From the NCBI RefSeq assembly GCF_036408855.1, contig NZ_JAZGJQ010000004.1, positions 62,001 to 126,000 of the forward strand: a stretch of 64,000 bases of DNA. Reading direction: 5' to 3'. The stretch comes from Olsenella_K absiana. GTDB taxonomy: Bacteria > Actinomycetota > Coriobacteriia > Coriobacteriales > Atopobiaceae. Position 1 is the first letter of the stretch. Every line of letters begins with the position of its first letter. Below are positions 34,777 to 43,561 of this stretch, piece by piece. The position numbers were made by a program, and so were the translations under genes. The notes under the pieces are model-generated. The model was not told where the DNA came from and made no database searches. It worked only from the letters and a program-made list of their open reading frames with translations.

Positions 34777-35931
34777 CTACTCGAGCGCCTCGGACACCTG
34801 CTGGAGGTAGGAGATGATCGGGAGCCCCTGCGGGCAGGCGCCCTCGCACTGGCCGCAGCCGATGCAGTCGCCGGCCTCGACGCCGGCCTTGTCCGCCGCG
34901 CTGCGGTAGCGCGACCGCGCGGAGGCCTCGTCCTCGAACACCAGCTTGTAGTTCATGGCAGAGAAGAAGTCGGGGATGGGGATGCCCTGCGGGCAGCCGT
35001 CGCAGCAGTAGTGGCAGGCGGTGCAGCGAATCTGCTCGCTCTCGTCGAGCGCGCGGCGCGCGGCGCGGACGCACTCGAGCTCGCCCTCGTCGAGCGGCGC
35101 GAACGTGCCCGGCGCCATGTAGCTCACGTTGTCCTCGACCTGCGCCAGGGTGCTCATGCCCGAGAGGACCGTGATGACGCCCGGCTGGGACGCGGCGAAG
35201 CGCACCGCCCAGCTGGCGTAGCTCGCGTCCGGGCCCGCCTGGGAGCTGGCCGCATCGAAGATCTCGCGCACCTTGCGCGGCGGGACCGCCAGCGTGCCGC
35301 CCTTCACCGGCTCCATGACCGTGTAGGGCACGCCGTGGGCCTCGGCGACCTCGACGTTGCGGCGGCTCCAGACGTTCTCCTGGTCCCAGTCGGCGTAGTT
35401 GACCTGCAGCTGGATGAAGTCCACGTCCGGGTGCTGGGTGAGGAGCCGGTCGAGGTGCTCGGGCGAGCTGTGGAACGAGAAGCCCCAGTTCCTCACGAGG
35501 CCCTTCTCCTTGAGGCCGCGGGCCCAGTCCCACAGCCCGAAGTCCTCGTAGGTCTGCGCGTTGTTGGCCTGGATCGCGTGGAGCAGGTAGTAGTCGAAGT
35601 AGTCGACCCCCAGGCGCTCGCGCGAGGTCTCGAACTGCTGCTTGACCTCCTCCTCCGTGGGGCTGCCGAGCCAGGCGTTGGCCTTGGTGGCGATCGCGTA
35701 CGAGTCGCGTGGGTAGCGCTCGACCAGCGCCTTGCCGGTGACCCGCTCGGAGGCGCCCCCGTCGTAGACGTAGGCGGTGTCGAAGTAGGTGAAGCCCGCC
35801 GCGAGGAACCTGTCGACCATCTGCTCGATCTGCGCCAGGTCCATCGAGCCGTCCTCGAGCTTCGGCAGGCGCATCATGCCGAAGCCGAGCTTGGGCGTAC
35901 CCTTGCCGAGATAGGTCTCTCCGTATGCCAT
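34777..35931 (-). CDS. Aldo/keto reductase with C-terminal 4Fe-4S ferredoxin-like domain
   Basis: A 384-residue protein starting at ATG 35931 after GGGAGGT. Residues 1-270 form an aldo/keto reductase barrel with GFGMMRLP, FDTAYVYDGG (catalytic Asp and Tyr), ATKANAW (Lys) and LLHAIQ (His). The C-terminal part has two cysteine clusters, CTACHYCCDGCP and CIGCGQCEGACP, matching 4Fe-4S binding sites. Such AKR-ferredoxin fusions are common in anaerobes and probably couple substrate reduction to ferredoxin-type electron transfer. It is the first gene of a unit with the EamA permease. Confidence 0.93.
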   Translation of the reverse strand: MAYGETYLGKGTPKLGFGMMRLPKLEDGSMDLAQIEQMVDRFLAAGFTYFDTAYVYDGGASERVTGKALVERYPRDSYAIATKANAWLGSPTEEEVKQQFETSRERLGVDYFDYYLLHAIQANNAQTYEDFGLWDWARGLKEKGLVRNWGFSFHSSPEHLDRLLTQHPDVDFIQLQVNYADWDQENVWSRRNVEVAEAHGVPYTVMEPVKGGTLAVPPRKVREIFDAASSQAGPDASYASWAVRFAASQPGVITVLSGMSTLAQVEDNVSYMAPGTFAPLDEGELECVRAARRALDESEQIRCTACHYCCDGCPQGIPIPDFFSAMNYKLVFEDEASARSRYRSAADKAGVEAGDCIGCGQCEGACPQGLPIISYLQQVSEALE

Positions 35932-36148
35932 GTTACCTCCCAGGACGTGACGAGCGGGCCGGGTTCCCCCGCCCGCCGTGCCCACGTGCGGAAACGCGGT
36001 CTCGACCGCACCTTTCGACCGGATAATGCAAGAATCATACCAACATCGGCGCCCGGCGGCCGGCCCCGCCGCCGGCATCCCCCGGCCGAGGGCCAGGACG
36101 GGCGCGGGCGCGACCGGCCCCGGCGGGGGCAGAGGACGGGAGGCACTC

Positions 36149-36697
36149 ATGGTACGAGAAGGACGTGCGGCCGCGGCCGACGCGGCAGCCGCGGAGGGCT
36201 GGCGCGAGGGCGGCGTCTTCGTCGCGGAGGGGGCCCGCGTGGTGGGCGACGTCAGCCTGGCGGGCTCCTGCAGCGTCTGGTACAACGCCGTGATCCGGGC
36301 GGACGAGGCCCCGGTCACGATCGGCGCCGGCTCCAACGTGCAGGACAACGCCGTCATCCACGTGGACGAGGGCTTCCCCGTCACGCTCGGCGAGGGCGTC
36401 ACGGTCGGGCACGCCGCGATCCTGCACGGCTGCAGCGTGGGCGACAACTCCCTCGTCGGCATGGGCGCCATCGTCCTCGACGGCGCGACCGTCGGCAGGG
36501 ACTGCATCGTCGGCGCGGGCGCCCTCGTGACGCAGGGGACCGAGGTCCCCGACGGCCACCTCGCCCTCGGCAGCCCCGCCAGGGTGGTGCGCGCCCTGCG
36601 CCCCGATGAGGTCGTCGCCAACAGGCGGAACGCGGAGACCTACGTCATGCTCGCCCAGCGCGAGCTCGACGGGGGCGCGGACGGGCGGCGGGCGTAG
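36149..36697 (+). CDS. Gamma-class carbonic anhydrase-like hexapeptide-repeat protein
   Basis: A 182-residue left-handed beta-helix protein with repeated [LIV]G-x4 hexapeptides. The three zinc-ligand histidines of gamma carbonic anhydrases are in place (IHVDE, VGHAAILHG). Family members (YrdA, PaaY, CaiE) are trimers that hydrate CO2 or serve as acyl carriers; activity varies. ATG 36149 is preceded by GGGAGG. The 9-mer GAGAAGGAC falls in codons 3-6 at the start. Confidence 0.9.
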   Translation: MVREGRAAAADAAAAEGWREGGVFVAEGARVVGDVSLAGSCSVWYNAVIRADEAPVTIGAGSNVQDNAVIHVDEGFPVTLGEGVTVGHAAILHGCSVGDNSLVGMGAIVLDGATVGRDCIVGAGALVTQGTEVPDGHLALGSPARVVRALRPDEVVANRRNAETYVMLAQRELDGGADGRRA

Positions 36698-36881
36698 CGC
36701 CCCCGGGCGGACGCGTACACGACGCCCCCGACGCCGCCCCACCCGGCAGGCGCCGCCCCGCCGCGGGCGTGGCGCCGGGGCGCCCATCCTGCTACGCTTA
36801 CGAGAATGGCCCCGAGGGACCGGACGCGACCGTCGAGGCGCCCGGGGCGCTCGGGGCGCTCATCGGAGACGAGGAGAAGAC

Positions 36882-37916
36882 ATGGCTTCCAAGAGCAAGG
36901 CCCCCTTGCGCAGGGCCCTCAAGATAGCGGGCGTCGCGGCCTGCGTTCCCGCCGGCCTCTTCGCGGGCTTCACGGCCGTCTCGCACGGCGTGTTCCACCG
37001 CTCCAACATGGGCACCGCGTCGGAGATCTACTACTGGCTCAAGGGCACGCGCAAGCGCATGAACGAGCCCGTCACCTGGGACAACTACATCCTGGAGAGC
37101 GCCAGGGCCAACGCCGAGCGCTACTCCATGCCCGCCGCGCTCGACTTCCACTACAAGATCGTGGGCTTCCGCGTCCCGGTCGAGGAGCGCAGCTTCAACG
37201 GCATGCAGACCTTCCTGCTCAACAAGCGCGACCTCAACGACCGGGCGGTCATCTACCTGCACGGCGGCTCGCTGCTCGGCCAGCCGGACTCCAACCTCTG
37301 GCACTTCCTCGACTCCATCGCCCGCCAGTCGCGCGCCGAGGTCATCGTGCCCCTCTACCCGCTCGCCCCGGACCACCGCTGGAAGGAGGCCTTCGACCTC
37401 ATCGAGGGCCTCTACGACCACACGGTCGCAGAGTTCGGCGCCCAGAACGTCACCCTCATGGGCGACGAGGCGGGCGGCGGGATCGCGGCGGCCTTCGCGG
37501 AGCAGCTCGCGGAGGAGGGCTCCGAGCAGCCCGCCCACCTCGTCCTCATCTCGCCGTGGGTAGACGCCACGCTCAACAACCCGCTGGTCAACGCCTACCA
37601 GCCCAACGACCCGCTCCTCTCGGCCTTCGGCATGAGGCGCGTGGCCAAGCTCTGGGCGGGCGACACCGACCTCGACGACTACCACCTCTCCCCCATCAAC
37701 GGCAACGTCCACGGCCTGCGCAACGTGCTCGTCTTCGCAGGCACGAGGGAGATCCTCTACCCCGACGCCCGCCTCTTCTACGAGCGCGTCCGCGCGACCG
37801 GCGCCCACGCCGAGCTGGTGGAGGGCCGCGGCCTCAACAACGACTTCCCGCTCTACCCCCTGCCCGAGGCGACGAGGGCGATACAGACCATCGTGGACGC
37901 CATCTCGATGGACTAG
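36882..37916 (+). CDS. Alpha/beta hydrolase-fold protein (HSL-like) lacking Ser and His of the triad
   Basis: A 344-residue protein with a hydrophobic N-terminal segment (about 14-33), so probably membrane-anchored. The core resembles alpha/beta hydrolase fold-3/HSL esterases: oxyanion loop YLHGGSLLGQ, PLYPLAPDHRWKEAF, and a nucleophile elbow that reads GDEAGGG where esterases have GDSAGGG. Codon 196 is GAG (37467-37469). The Asp region (TREILYPDA) is kept, but where the His should lie the sequence is LNNDFPLYPLPEA. It may be a catalytically dead binding protein. ATG 36882 follows GAGGAG; pyrE follows after 42 bases. Confidence 0.85.
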   Translation: MASKSKAPLRRALKIAGVAACVPAGLFAGFTAVSHGVFHRSNMGTASEIYYWLKGTRKRMNEPVTWDNYILESARANAERYSMPAALDFHYKIVGFRVPVEERSFNGMQTFLLNKRDLNDRAVIYLHGGSLLGQPDSNLWHFLDSIARQSRAEVIVPLYPLAPDHRWKEAFDLIEGLYDHTVAEFGAQNVTLMGDEAGGGIAAAFAEQLAEEGSEQPAHLVLISPWVDATLNNPLVNAYQPNDPLLSAFGMRRVAKLWAGDTDLDDYHLSPINGNVHGLRNVLVFAGTREILYPDARLFYERVRATGAHAELVEGRGLNNDFPLYPLPEATRAIQTIVDAISMD

Positions 37917-37958
37917 CCACGAGCGGCCGGACGGCACACGACACCTAAGGAAGGCCCC

Positions 37959-38639
37959 ATGGAAGACTACAAGCGCGAGTTCGTCGAGTTCATGGTCGAG
38001 AGCGACGTGCTCAAGTTCGGCGACTTCACCCTCAAGAGCGGCCGCAGGTCGCCCTTCTTCATGAACGCCGGCGCCTACGTCACCGGCCAGCAGCTGCACA
38101 GGCTCGGCACCTACTACGCCAAGGCCATCGAGGCGAGCTTCGGCCTCGACTTCGACGTCGTCTTCGGCCCCGCCTACAAGGGCATCCCCATCGCCGTCGC
38201 CACGGCCATCGCCCTCGACGAGCTCTTCGGCAAGGAGGTCCGCTACTGCGCCGACCGCAAGGAGGCCAAGGACCACGGCGCCGACAAGGGCAGCCTCCTC
38301 GGCGCGACCCTCGCCGACGGCGACCGCGTGGTCATGGTCGAGGACGTGACCACCTCCGGCAAGTCCATCGACGAGACCTACCCCAAGCTCAAGGCCGCCG
38401 CCGACGTCGAGGTCGTGGGCCTCATGGTCTCCCTCAACCGCCAGGAGGTCGGCAAGGGCGGCGAGAAGGCCGCCATCGACGAGATCTCCGACAAGTACGG
38501 CTTCCCCACGGCGTCCATCGTCACCATGTCCGAGGTCACGAGCCTCCTCCACAACCACGAGGTCGCCGGCCGCGTGGTGATCGACGACGACTGCAAGGCC
38601 GCCATCGACGCCTACTACGAGCGCTACGGCGTCAGGTAG
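37959..38639 (+). CDS. pyrE: Orotate phosphoribosyltransferase
   Basis: A 226-residue type I phosphoribosyltransferase. The PRPP-binding motif is VMVEDVTTSGKS, with FGPAYKGIPIA and the catalytic-loop basic stretch DRKEAKDHGADKG upstream. It makes orotidine monophosphate from orotate and PRPP in pyrimidine synthesis. No other pyr gene is nearby. ATG 37959 is preceded by AAGGAAGG. Confidence 0.95.
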   Translation: MEDYKREFVEFMVESDVLKFGDFTLKSGRRSPFFMNAGAYVTGQQLHRLGTYYAKAIEASFGLDFDVVFGPAYKGIPIAVATAIALDELFGKEVRYCADRKEAKDHGADKGSLLGATLADGDRVVMVEDVTTSGKSIDETYPKLKAAADVEVVGLMVSLNRQEVGKGGEKAAIDEISDKYGFPTASIVTMSEVTSLLHNHEVAGRVVIDDDCKAAIDAYYERYGVR

Positions 38640-38648
38640 CGCCGGGGC

Positions 38649-38657
38649 GAGAAGGAC
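38649..38657. repeat. GAGAAGGAC motif, intergenic copy
   Basis: One of 19 copies in the window; it lies in the 28-base gap between pyrE and the lysozyme gene. Confidence 0.6.
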
Positions 38658-38667
38658 CGCGGAGCTC

Positions 38668-39828
38668 ATGGGCGCCGGTCGCGGGAGGAGCCAGGGTTCG
38701 CGCGCCGCGGGAGGGGCCTCCTCCCGCGGCAGGTCGCGTGGCGGCTCGCCCTCCCCGCGCGCGGGCTCCTCCCGCTCCGGTACCTCCCGCTCCGGCTCCT
38801 CCCGCACCGCGGCGCGCCCCGCGGCGCGGACGCGCGCCGGGCGCACCTCCCCGCGCGCGGGCTCTTCTCGCTCCACGCGCTCGCGGGGCCGCGGCAGGCG
38901 CCCGGCCCACGAGCGGCTCCGCGTCAGCGTCTCCCGCAGCCACCCCGTGCTGCGCGCCGTCGGCGTCGCGATCGGCGTCCTCGCGCTGGCCGTCCTCATC
39001 GCGGGGGGCTACGACCTCTTCCGCTCGCTCACGGCCCGCCGCAGGCCCATGGACCCAGACGCCCAGGTGAGCCTCGGGCTCGAGGATCCCGGCCTCACCT
39101 ACGCCAACCCCTACGAGTGGGGGCGCCTCTCGGTGGGCGTCGACGGCCGCTACCACTACATCGTCGGCGGCGAGGACGTCAGCCGCACGGGCGTCGACGT
39201 ATCCGAGCACCAGGGCGCCATCGACTGGGACGCCGTCGCCGACGACGGCGTCAGCTTCGCGATCGTGCGGGTCGGCTACCGCGGCACCGAGAACGGCGCG
39301 ATAGGTGCCGACGCGTACTTCTCCGCCAACCTCGCCGGGGCCCGCGCCGCCGGTCTCGACGTGGGCGCCTACTTCTACAGCCAGGCCGTGAGCGTGGAGG
39401 AGGCCCGGGAGGAGGCGGATTTCGTCCTGGCCCAGCTGCGCGGCGCCGAGCTCAACTACCCCGTCGCCTTCGACCTCGAGCCCACCTCGGCCGAGGCGAC
39501 GCGCGTCCATGGCCTCACGGACGACGAGATGAACGCGATCGCGCACGCCTTCTGCGAGAGGGTCGAGGAGGGCGGCTACCGGGCGATGGTCTACGGCAAC
39601 AAGCCCGACCTCGGCCACCTCCGGCTCGAGGAGTTCGCCCCCTACGGCTTCTGGTACGCCTGCTACGACACGCGTCCCGTCATGGACCTCGCGTTCGGCA
39701 TCTGGCAGTACAGCTCGAGCGGGACGGTCGACGGCATCCGGACCCTCGTCGACATGGACATCGACCTTACGCCGCAGCTCGCCGCCTACCAGGCGCAGGC
39801 TGCGGGCACGACCGAGCAGGACGGCTAG
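38668..39828 (+). CDS. GH25 lysozyme (muramidase), membrane-anchored
   Basis: A 386-residue protein. The first 85 or so residues are a strongly basic Arg/Ser/Gly/Ala cytoplasmic tail, followed by one membrane span (about 92-115) and the GH25 barrel from about 172. Catalytic residues are recognisable: Asp177 in GVDVSEHQG, and Asp269 and Glu271 in FDLEP. It cleaves the MurNAc-GlcNAc bond of peptidoglycan. The basic tail resembles that of the C39-like protein. ATG 38668 follows GGAG; it probably continues the pyrE transcript. Confidence 0.92.
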   Translation: MGAGRGRSQGSRAAGGASSRGRSRGGSPSPRAGSSRSGTSRSGSSRTAARPAARTRAGRTSPRAGSSRSTRSRGRGRRPAHERLRVSVSRSHPVLRAVGVAIGVLALAVLIAGGYDLFRSLTARRRPMDPDAQVSLGLEDPGLTYANPYEWGRLSVGVDGRYHYIVGGEDVSRTGVDVSEHQGAIDWDAVADDGVSFAIVRVGYRGTENGAIGADAYFSANLAGARAAGLDVGAYFYSQAVSVEEAREEADFVLAQLRGAELNYPVAFDLEPTSAEATRVHGLTDDEMNAIAHAFCERVEEGGYRAMVYGNKPDLGHLRLEEFAPYGFWYACYDTRPVMDLAFGIWQYSSSGTVDGIRTLVDMDIDLTPQLAAYQAQAAGTTEQDG

Positions 39829-39842
39829 CTCGCGGCTCTCGC

Positions 39843-40331
39843 CTACAGGCAGACGAGCAGCCCGCAGGCGACGCCGAGCGCCAGGCCCCAGGCCACGTCG
39901 CGCGGCCAGTGGATGCCCCCGAGCACCCGCACCACGCCGAGCAGCGCGGCGGCGGCGACGATCGCCCAGCCGACGGGCGCGCAGAGGGGCAGCCAGCACA
40001 TGCCGATCAGCGAGAGCGAGAAGGCGTGCCGGGAGGGGAAGGAGACCCCGCCCCCCTTCCGCGCGAGGAGCGGGTCGATGTCGAGCGCCTCGTAGGGCCG
40101 GGGCGCGTCGATGCGCGCCCGGAGGAGGCTGAACGCCACGAAGGCGACGGGCGCGACCACGAGGGCGCGCCAGAGGAGGGGCCTGGCCCAGAGCCAGGCC
40201 AGGACCAGCAGCAGCGGGTAGAGGGCGTAGCCCAGGAGGGTGAGCGCCCGGTTGGCGCAAAACAGCGCCGCCCGGGCGCGGGGACGGGCCCTGAGCGGGG
40301 CGGTCCAGCGCGCGTAGTCCCCCGCGGTCAC
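39843..40331 (-). CDS. PAP2-family membrane phosphatase
   Basis: A 162-residue integral membrane protein with the three acid-phosphatase motifs: RARIDAPRP, SFPSRHAF and RVLGGIHWPRDV. It has about five spans. PAP2 enzymes dephosphorylate lipid phosphates such as undecaprenyl pyrophosphate or phosphatidic acid at the outer face. The start is GTG 40331, preceded by GGGGGG. It follows the EttA gene by 15 bases and converges on the lysozyme gene. Confidence 0.88.
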   Translation of the reverse strand: MTAGDYARWTAPLRARPRARAALFCANRALTLLGYALYPLLLVLAWLWARPLLWRALVVAPVAFVAFSLLRARIDAPRPYEALDIDPLLARKGGGVSFPSRHAFSLSLIGMCWLPLCAPVGWAIVAAAALLGVVRVLGGIHWPRDVAWGLALGVACGLLVCL

Positions 40332-40346
40332 GAGGCGGCCCCCCGG

Positions 40347-42026
40347 CTAGTCCCGCGTGAGCTTGCGGTGCAGGCGGTGCGGCTTGGAGAGGTCGGGGCC
40401 CAGGCGCTTCTCGCGGTCGCGCTGGTAGTCGGCGAAGTTGCCCTCGAACCAGTGCCAGGCGCCGGTGTCCTCGTCGGTGCCCTCCCACGCCAGGATGTGC
40501 GTGCAGATGCGGTCCATGAACCAGCGGTCGTGGCTCGTGATCACCGAGCAACCGGGGAACTCGAGCAGGGCCTCCTCGAGGCTCTCGAGCGTCTCGGTGT
40601 CGAGGTCGTTGGTCGGCTCGTCGAGCAGCAGGAGGTTCCCTCCCTGCTTGAGCGTGAGCGCGAGGTTGAGGCGGTTGCGCTCGCCGCCGGAGAGCACGCC
40701 CGCGCGCTTCTGCTGGTCGGTGCCCTTGAAGCCGAAGGCGGAGACGTAGGCCCTGCTCGGGATCTCCTGGTCGCCGACGCGCATGAAGTCGTTGCCGTCG
40801 GACACGACCTCCCAGACGGTCTTGTCGCCGTCGATGCCCTCGCGGTTCTGGTCGACGTAGGAGAGCCTGACCGTCTCGCCCAGCTCGAGCGTGCCGGAGG
40901 TCGGGACGTCCTTGCCCACGATCATCTTGAACAGCGTGGACTTGCCGACGCCGTTGGGGCCTATGACACCCACGATGCCGTTGCGCGGCAGGCTGAAGGT
41001 GAGGTCGTCGAAGAGCACGTGGTCGCCGAAGGCCTTGTGCAGGTGGTCGGCCTCGAGCACCTTGGCGCCCAGGCGCGGCCCCAGCGGGATGTGGATCTCC
41101 GTGAAGTCGACCTCGCGGCCGCTCTTGGCCTCCGCCTCCATCTGCTCGTAGGCGGCCAGGCGCGCCTTGCTCTTGGCCTGGCGGGCCTTCTGGGAGCTGC
41201 GCACCCACTCGAGCTCGCTCTTCATCTTCTTGGCGCGACGCGCGTTCTGCTTGCTCTCCATCTCGAGGCGGGCGGCCTTGGTCTCCAGGTAGGTGGAGTA
41301 GTTGCCCTTGTAGGGGTAGAGGGTCCCGCGGTCGACCTCGCAGATCCACTCGGCGACGTTGTCCAGGAAGTAGCGGTCGTGCGTGACGGCCAGCACCGCC
41401 CCCTGGTAGTTCTTGAGGAACTGCTCCAGCCACAGGACGCTCTCGGCGTCGAGGTGGTTGGTCGGCTCGTCGAGCAGGAGAAGGTCGGGCGCCTCGAGCA
41501 GGATCTTGCAGAGTGCGACGCGGCGGCGCTCGCCGCCGGAGAGGTGCTCGACGCCCTCGTCGGGGTCGGGGCACTGCAGGGCGTCCATCGCCTGCGAGAG
41601 CTGGGAGTCGAGGTCCCAGCCGCCCACCGCGTCGATCTGGGTCTGCAGGTCGCCCATCTCGGCCATGAGGGCGTCGAAGTCCGCGTCGGGGTCGGCCATC
41701 TGCTCGCTGACCTCGTTGAAGCGCGCGACCTTGGCGAGCACGTCGCCGAAGGCCTCCTCGATGTTGCCCTTGACCGTCTTGGTGGGGTCGAGCTGGGGCT
41801 CCTGGGGCAGGTAGCCCACGGTGTAGCCCTCGCTCAGCCGCGCCTCGCCGTTGGTGGTGTCCTCCACGCCGGCCATGATCTTGAGCAGGGTGGACTTGCC
41901 CATGCCGTTGGGGCCCACGACGCCGATCTTGGCGCCGGGGAAGAACCCCATCGTGACGTCGTCGAGGATGACCTTGTTGTCGTAGTCCTTGCGGACCCGC
42001 TCCATCTGGTAGATGAACTCCGCCAT
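40347..42026 (-). CDS. ettA: ABC-F ATPase EttA, energy-dependent translational throttle
   Basis: A 559-residue soluble protein with two ABC domains. Walker A motifs are GPNGMGKST and GPNGVGKST; signatures are LSGGERRRVAL and LSGGERNRLNL; each is followed by LLLDEPTN. The EttA arm and the linker (RSSQKARQAKSKARLAAYE) are present. EttA binds the ribosomal E site and gates the first elongation step according to ATP/ADP ratio. ATG 42026 is preceded by GGGGGT. A minus-strand TATAAT lies at 42101-42106. Confidence 0.93.
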   Translation of the reverse strand: MAEFIYQMERVRKDYDNKVILDDVTMGFFPGAKIGVVGPNGMGKSTLLKIMAGVEDTTNGEARLSEGYTVGYLPQEPQLDPTKTVKGNIEEAFGDVLAKVARFNEVSEQMADPDADFDALMAEMGDLQTQIDAVGGWDLDSQLSQAMDALQCPDPDEGVEHLSGGERRRVALCKILLEAPDLLLLDEPTNHLDAESVLWLEQFLKNYQGAVLAVTHDRYFLDNVAEWICEVDRGTLYPYKGNYSTYLETKAARLEMESKQNARRAKKMKSELEWVRSSQKARQAKSKARLAAYEQMEAEAKSGREVDFTEIHIPLGPRLGAKVLEADHLHKAFGDHVLFDDLTFSLPRNGIVGVIGPNGVGKSTLFKMIVGKDVPTSGTLELGETVRLSYVDQNREGIDGDKTVWEVVSDGNDFMRVGDQEIPSRAYVSAFGFKGTDQQKRAGVLSGGERNRLNLALTLKQGGNLLLLDEPTNDLDTETLESLEEALLEFPGCSVITSHDRWFMDRICTHILAWEGTDEDTGAWHWFEGNFADYQRDREKRLGPDLSKPHRLHRKLTRD

Positions 42027-42100
42027 GTGAGACCCCCGGTTCTTCTCGCCTCGCCCGGGCGCGCTCGCGCCGGGGCCGCTTTGCGTCATTTGAATGCATC

Positions 42101-42152
42101 ATTATAAACTAGACAAGTGTCTGACTTCCCCCCGAGACCGCGCTGCTATAAT
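42101..42152. promoter_or_regulatory. Divergent -10 elements of ettA and trkA flanking a small palindrome
   Basis: TATAAT on the minus strand at 42101-42106 (ettA) and on the plus strand at 42147-42152 (trkA). Between them AGACAAGTGTCT (42111-42122) is an inverted repeat with 5-bp arms. No good -35 is visible for either. Confidence 0.55.
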
Positions 42153-42186
42153 TCGCCCGTATCATCCAAGCCGAGAGAGAGTCGCC

Positions 42187-43542
42187 ATGCAGGTCATTGT
42201 GGTCGGTTGCGGCAAGGTCGGAAGGACCATCGCCGCCCAGCTCGTCAACGAGGACAACGACATCACCGTCGTGGACACCAACGCCGAGCGGGTGGACGGC
42301 ATCTCCACCATCTACGACGTGATGGGCGTCGTGGGCAACGCCACGAGCTTCAAGACGCTCTCCGAGGCGGGCATCGAGCATGCCGACATGCTCGTCGCCG
42401 TCACCCAGAGCGACGAGGTCAACCTCCTGTGCTGCGTCCTCGCCAAGAAGGCGGGCGGCTGCAGGACGGTCGCCAGGGTCAGGAACCCCATCTACTCCGC
42501 CGAGCGCAACTTCCTGCAGGAGAAGCTCGGCGTCTCGATGACCATCAACCCCGAGTACGAGGCCGCGCTCGAGACCTCGCACCTCCTGCGCTTCCCGCAG
42601 GCGTCAGAGGTCTACAGCTTCGCGAAGCGCCGCACGAGCCTCATCAGCTTCAGGGTCCCCGAGGGTTGCAGCCTCGTCGGGATGCCCCTGCGCGAGCTCT
42701 CCAAGAGGCTCTCGACCAACGTCCTCGTCTGCATGGCGCGCCGCGGCGACGACGTGATCATCCCCGACGGCTCCTTCGAGGCCCGCGAGGGCGACATCCT
42801 CTCCATCATGGCGATGCCCGGCGTGGCCGACGAGTTCTTCCGCCGCATGGGCATGCAGAAGGACCGCGTCCACAACGCCCTGCTCATCGGCGGCGGCAAG
42901 GTCAGCTTCTACCTCGCGCAGATCCTCGACGAGGTGGGCATCCGCTCCAAGATCATCGAGCAGGACTACAAGCGCTGCGAGGAGCTCGCAGAGCTCCTCC
43001 CCAACGCCACCATCATCCACGGCGACGGCTCCGACCAGGAGTTCCTCAAGGAGGAGCACATCGAGACGATGGACTCCATGCTCGCCGGCACGGGCATCGA
43101 CGAGGAGAACATCATCCTGTCGCTGTACGCCAGGGACATCATCAAGTACAAGGTGGTCACCAAGCTCAGCCACATGGAGGTGAACGGCGTCGTGAAGAAG
43201 CTCAACCTCGACGCCATCGTCTCCCCGCGCACCATCACCGCGGAGTCGATCGTGCGCTACGTGCGCGCGACCCGCAACGGCATGGGCAGCAACGTCGAGG
43301 TCATGTACAAGATGCTCGACGGCCGCGCGGAGGCGCTCGAGTTCAAGATCAAGGACGACTCGGTCGTGACCGGCGTCCGGCTGGCCGACATGCGCCTCAA
43401 GAGGGACGTCCTCGTGGCCGGCATCTTCCGCGACGGGAACCTGATCGTGCCGAGCGGCTCCGACGTGATCCGCAGCGGCGACTCGGTCATCGTAATAACC
43501 ACCAACATAGGGTTCCAGGATATTCACGATATCCTCGCCTGA
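42187..43542 (+). CDS. trkA: Trk potassium uptake regulator TrkA
   Basis: A 451-residue cytoplasmic protein with two TrkA-N Rossmann domains (VIVVGCGKVGRTIA at the start, ALLIGGGKVSFYLA in the middle), each followed by a TrkA-C domain. It binds NAD(H)/ATP and gates TrkH. ATG 42187 follows GAGAGAG. trkH starts 19 bases after the stop, so the pair is an operon. Confidence 0.94.
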   Translation: MQVIVVGCGKVGRTIAAQLVNEDNDITVVDTNAERVDGISTIYDVMGVVGNATSFKTLSEAGIEHADMLVAVTQSDEVNLLCCVLAKKAGGCRTVARVRNPIYSAERNFLQEKLGVSMTINPEYEAALETSHLLRFPQASEVYSFAKRRTSLISFRVPEGCSLVGMPLRELSKRLSTNVLVCMARRGDDVIIPDGSFEAREGDILSIMAMPGVADEFFRRMGMQKDRVHNALLIGGGKVSFYLAQILDEVGIRSKIIEQDYKRCEELAELLPNATIIHGDGSDQEFLKEEHIETMDSMLAGTGIDEENIILSLYARDIIKYKVVTKLSHMEVNGVVKKLNLDAIVSPRTITAESIVRYVRATRNGMGSNVEVMYKMLDGRAEALEFKIKDDSVVTGVRLADMRLKRDVLVAGIFRDGNLIVPSGSDVIRSGDSVIVITTNIGFQDIHDILA

Positions 43543-43561
43543 CGGCAGGAGTGTCCCCCAG

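Noticed and set aside
39117..42107. A 996-codon plus-strand frame across PAP2 and ettA
   Set aside because: It is antisense to two clear genes and arises from high GC with few stop codons.
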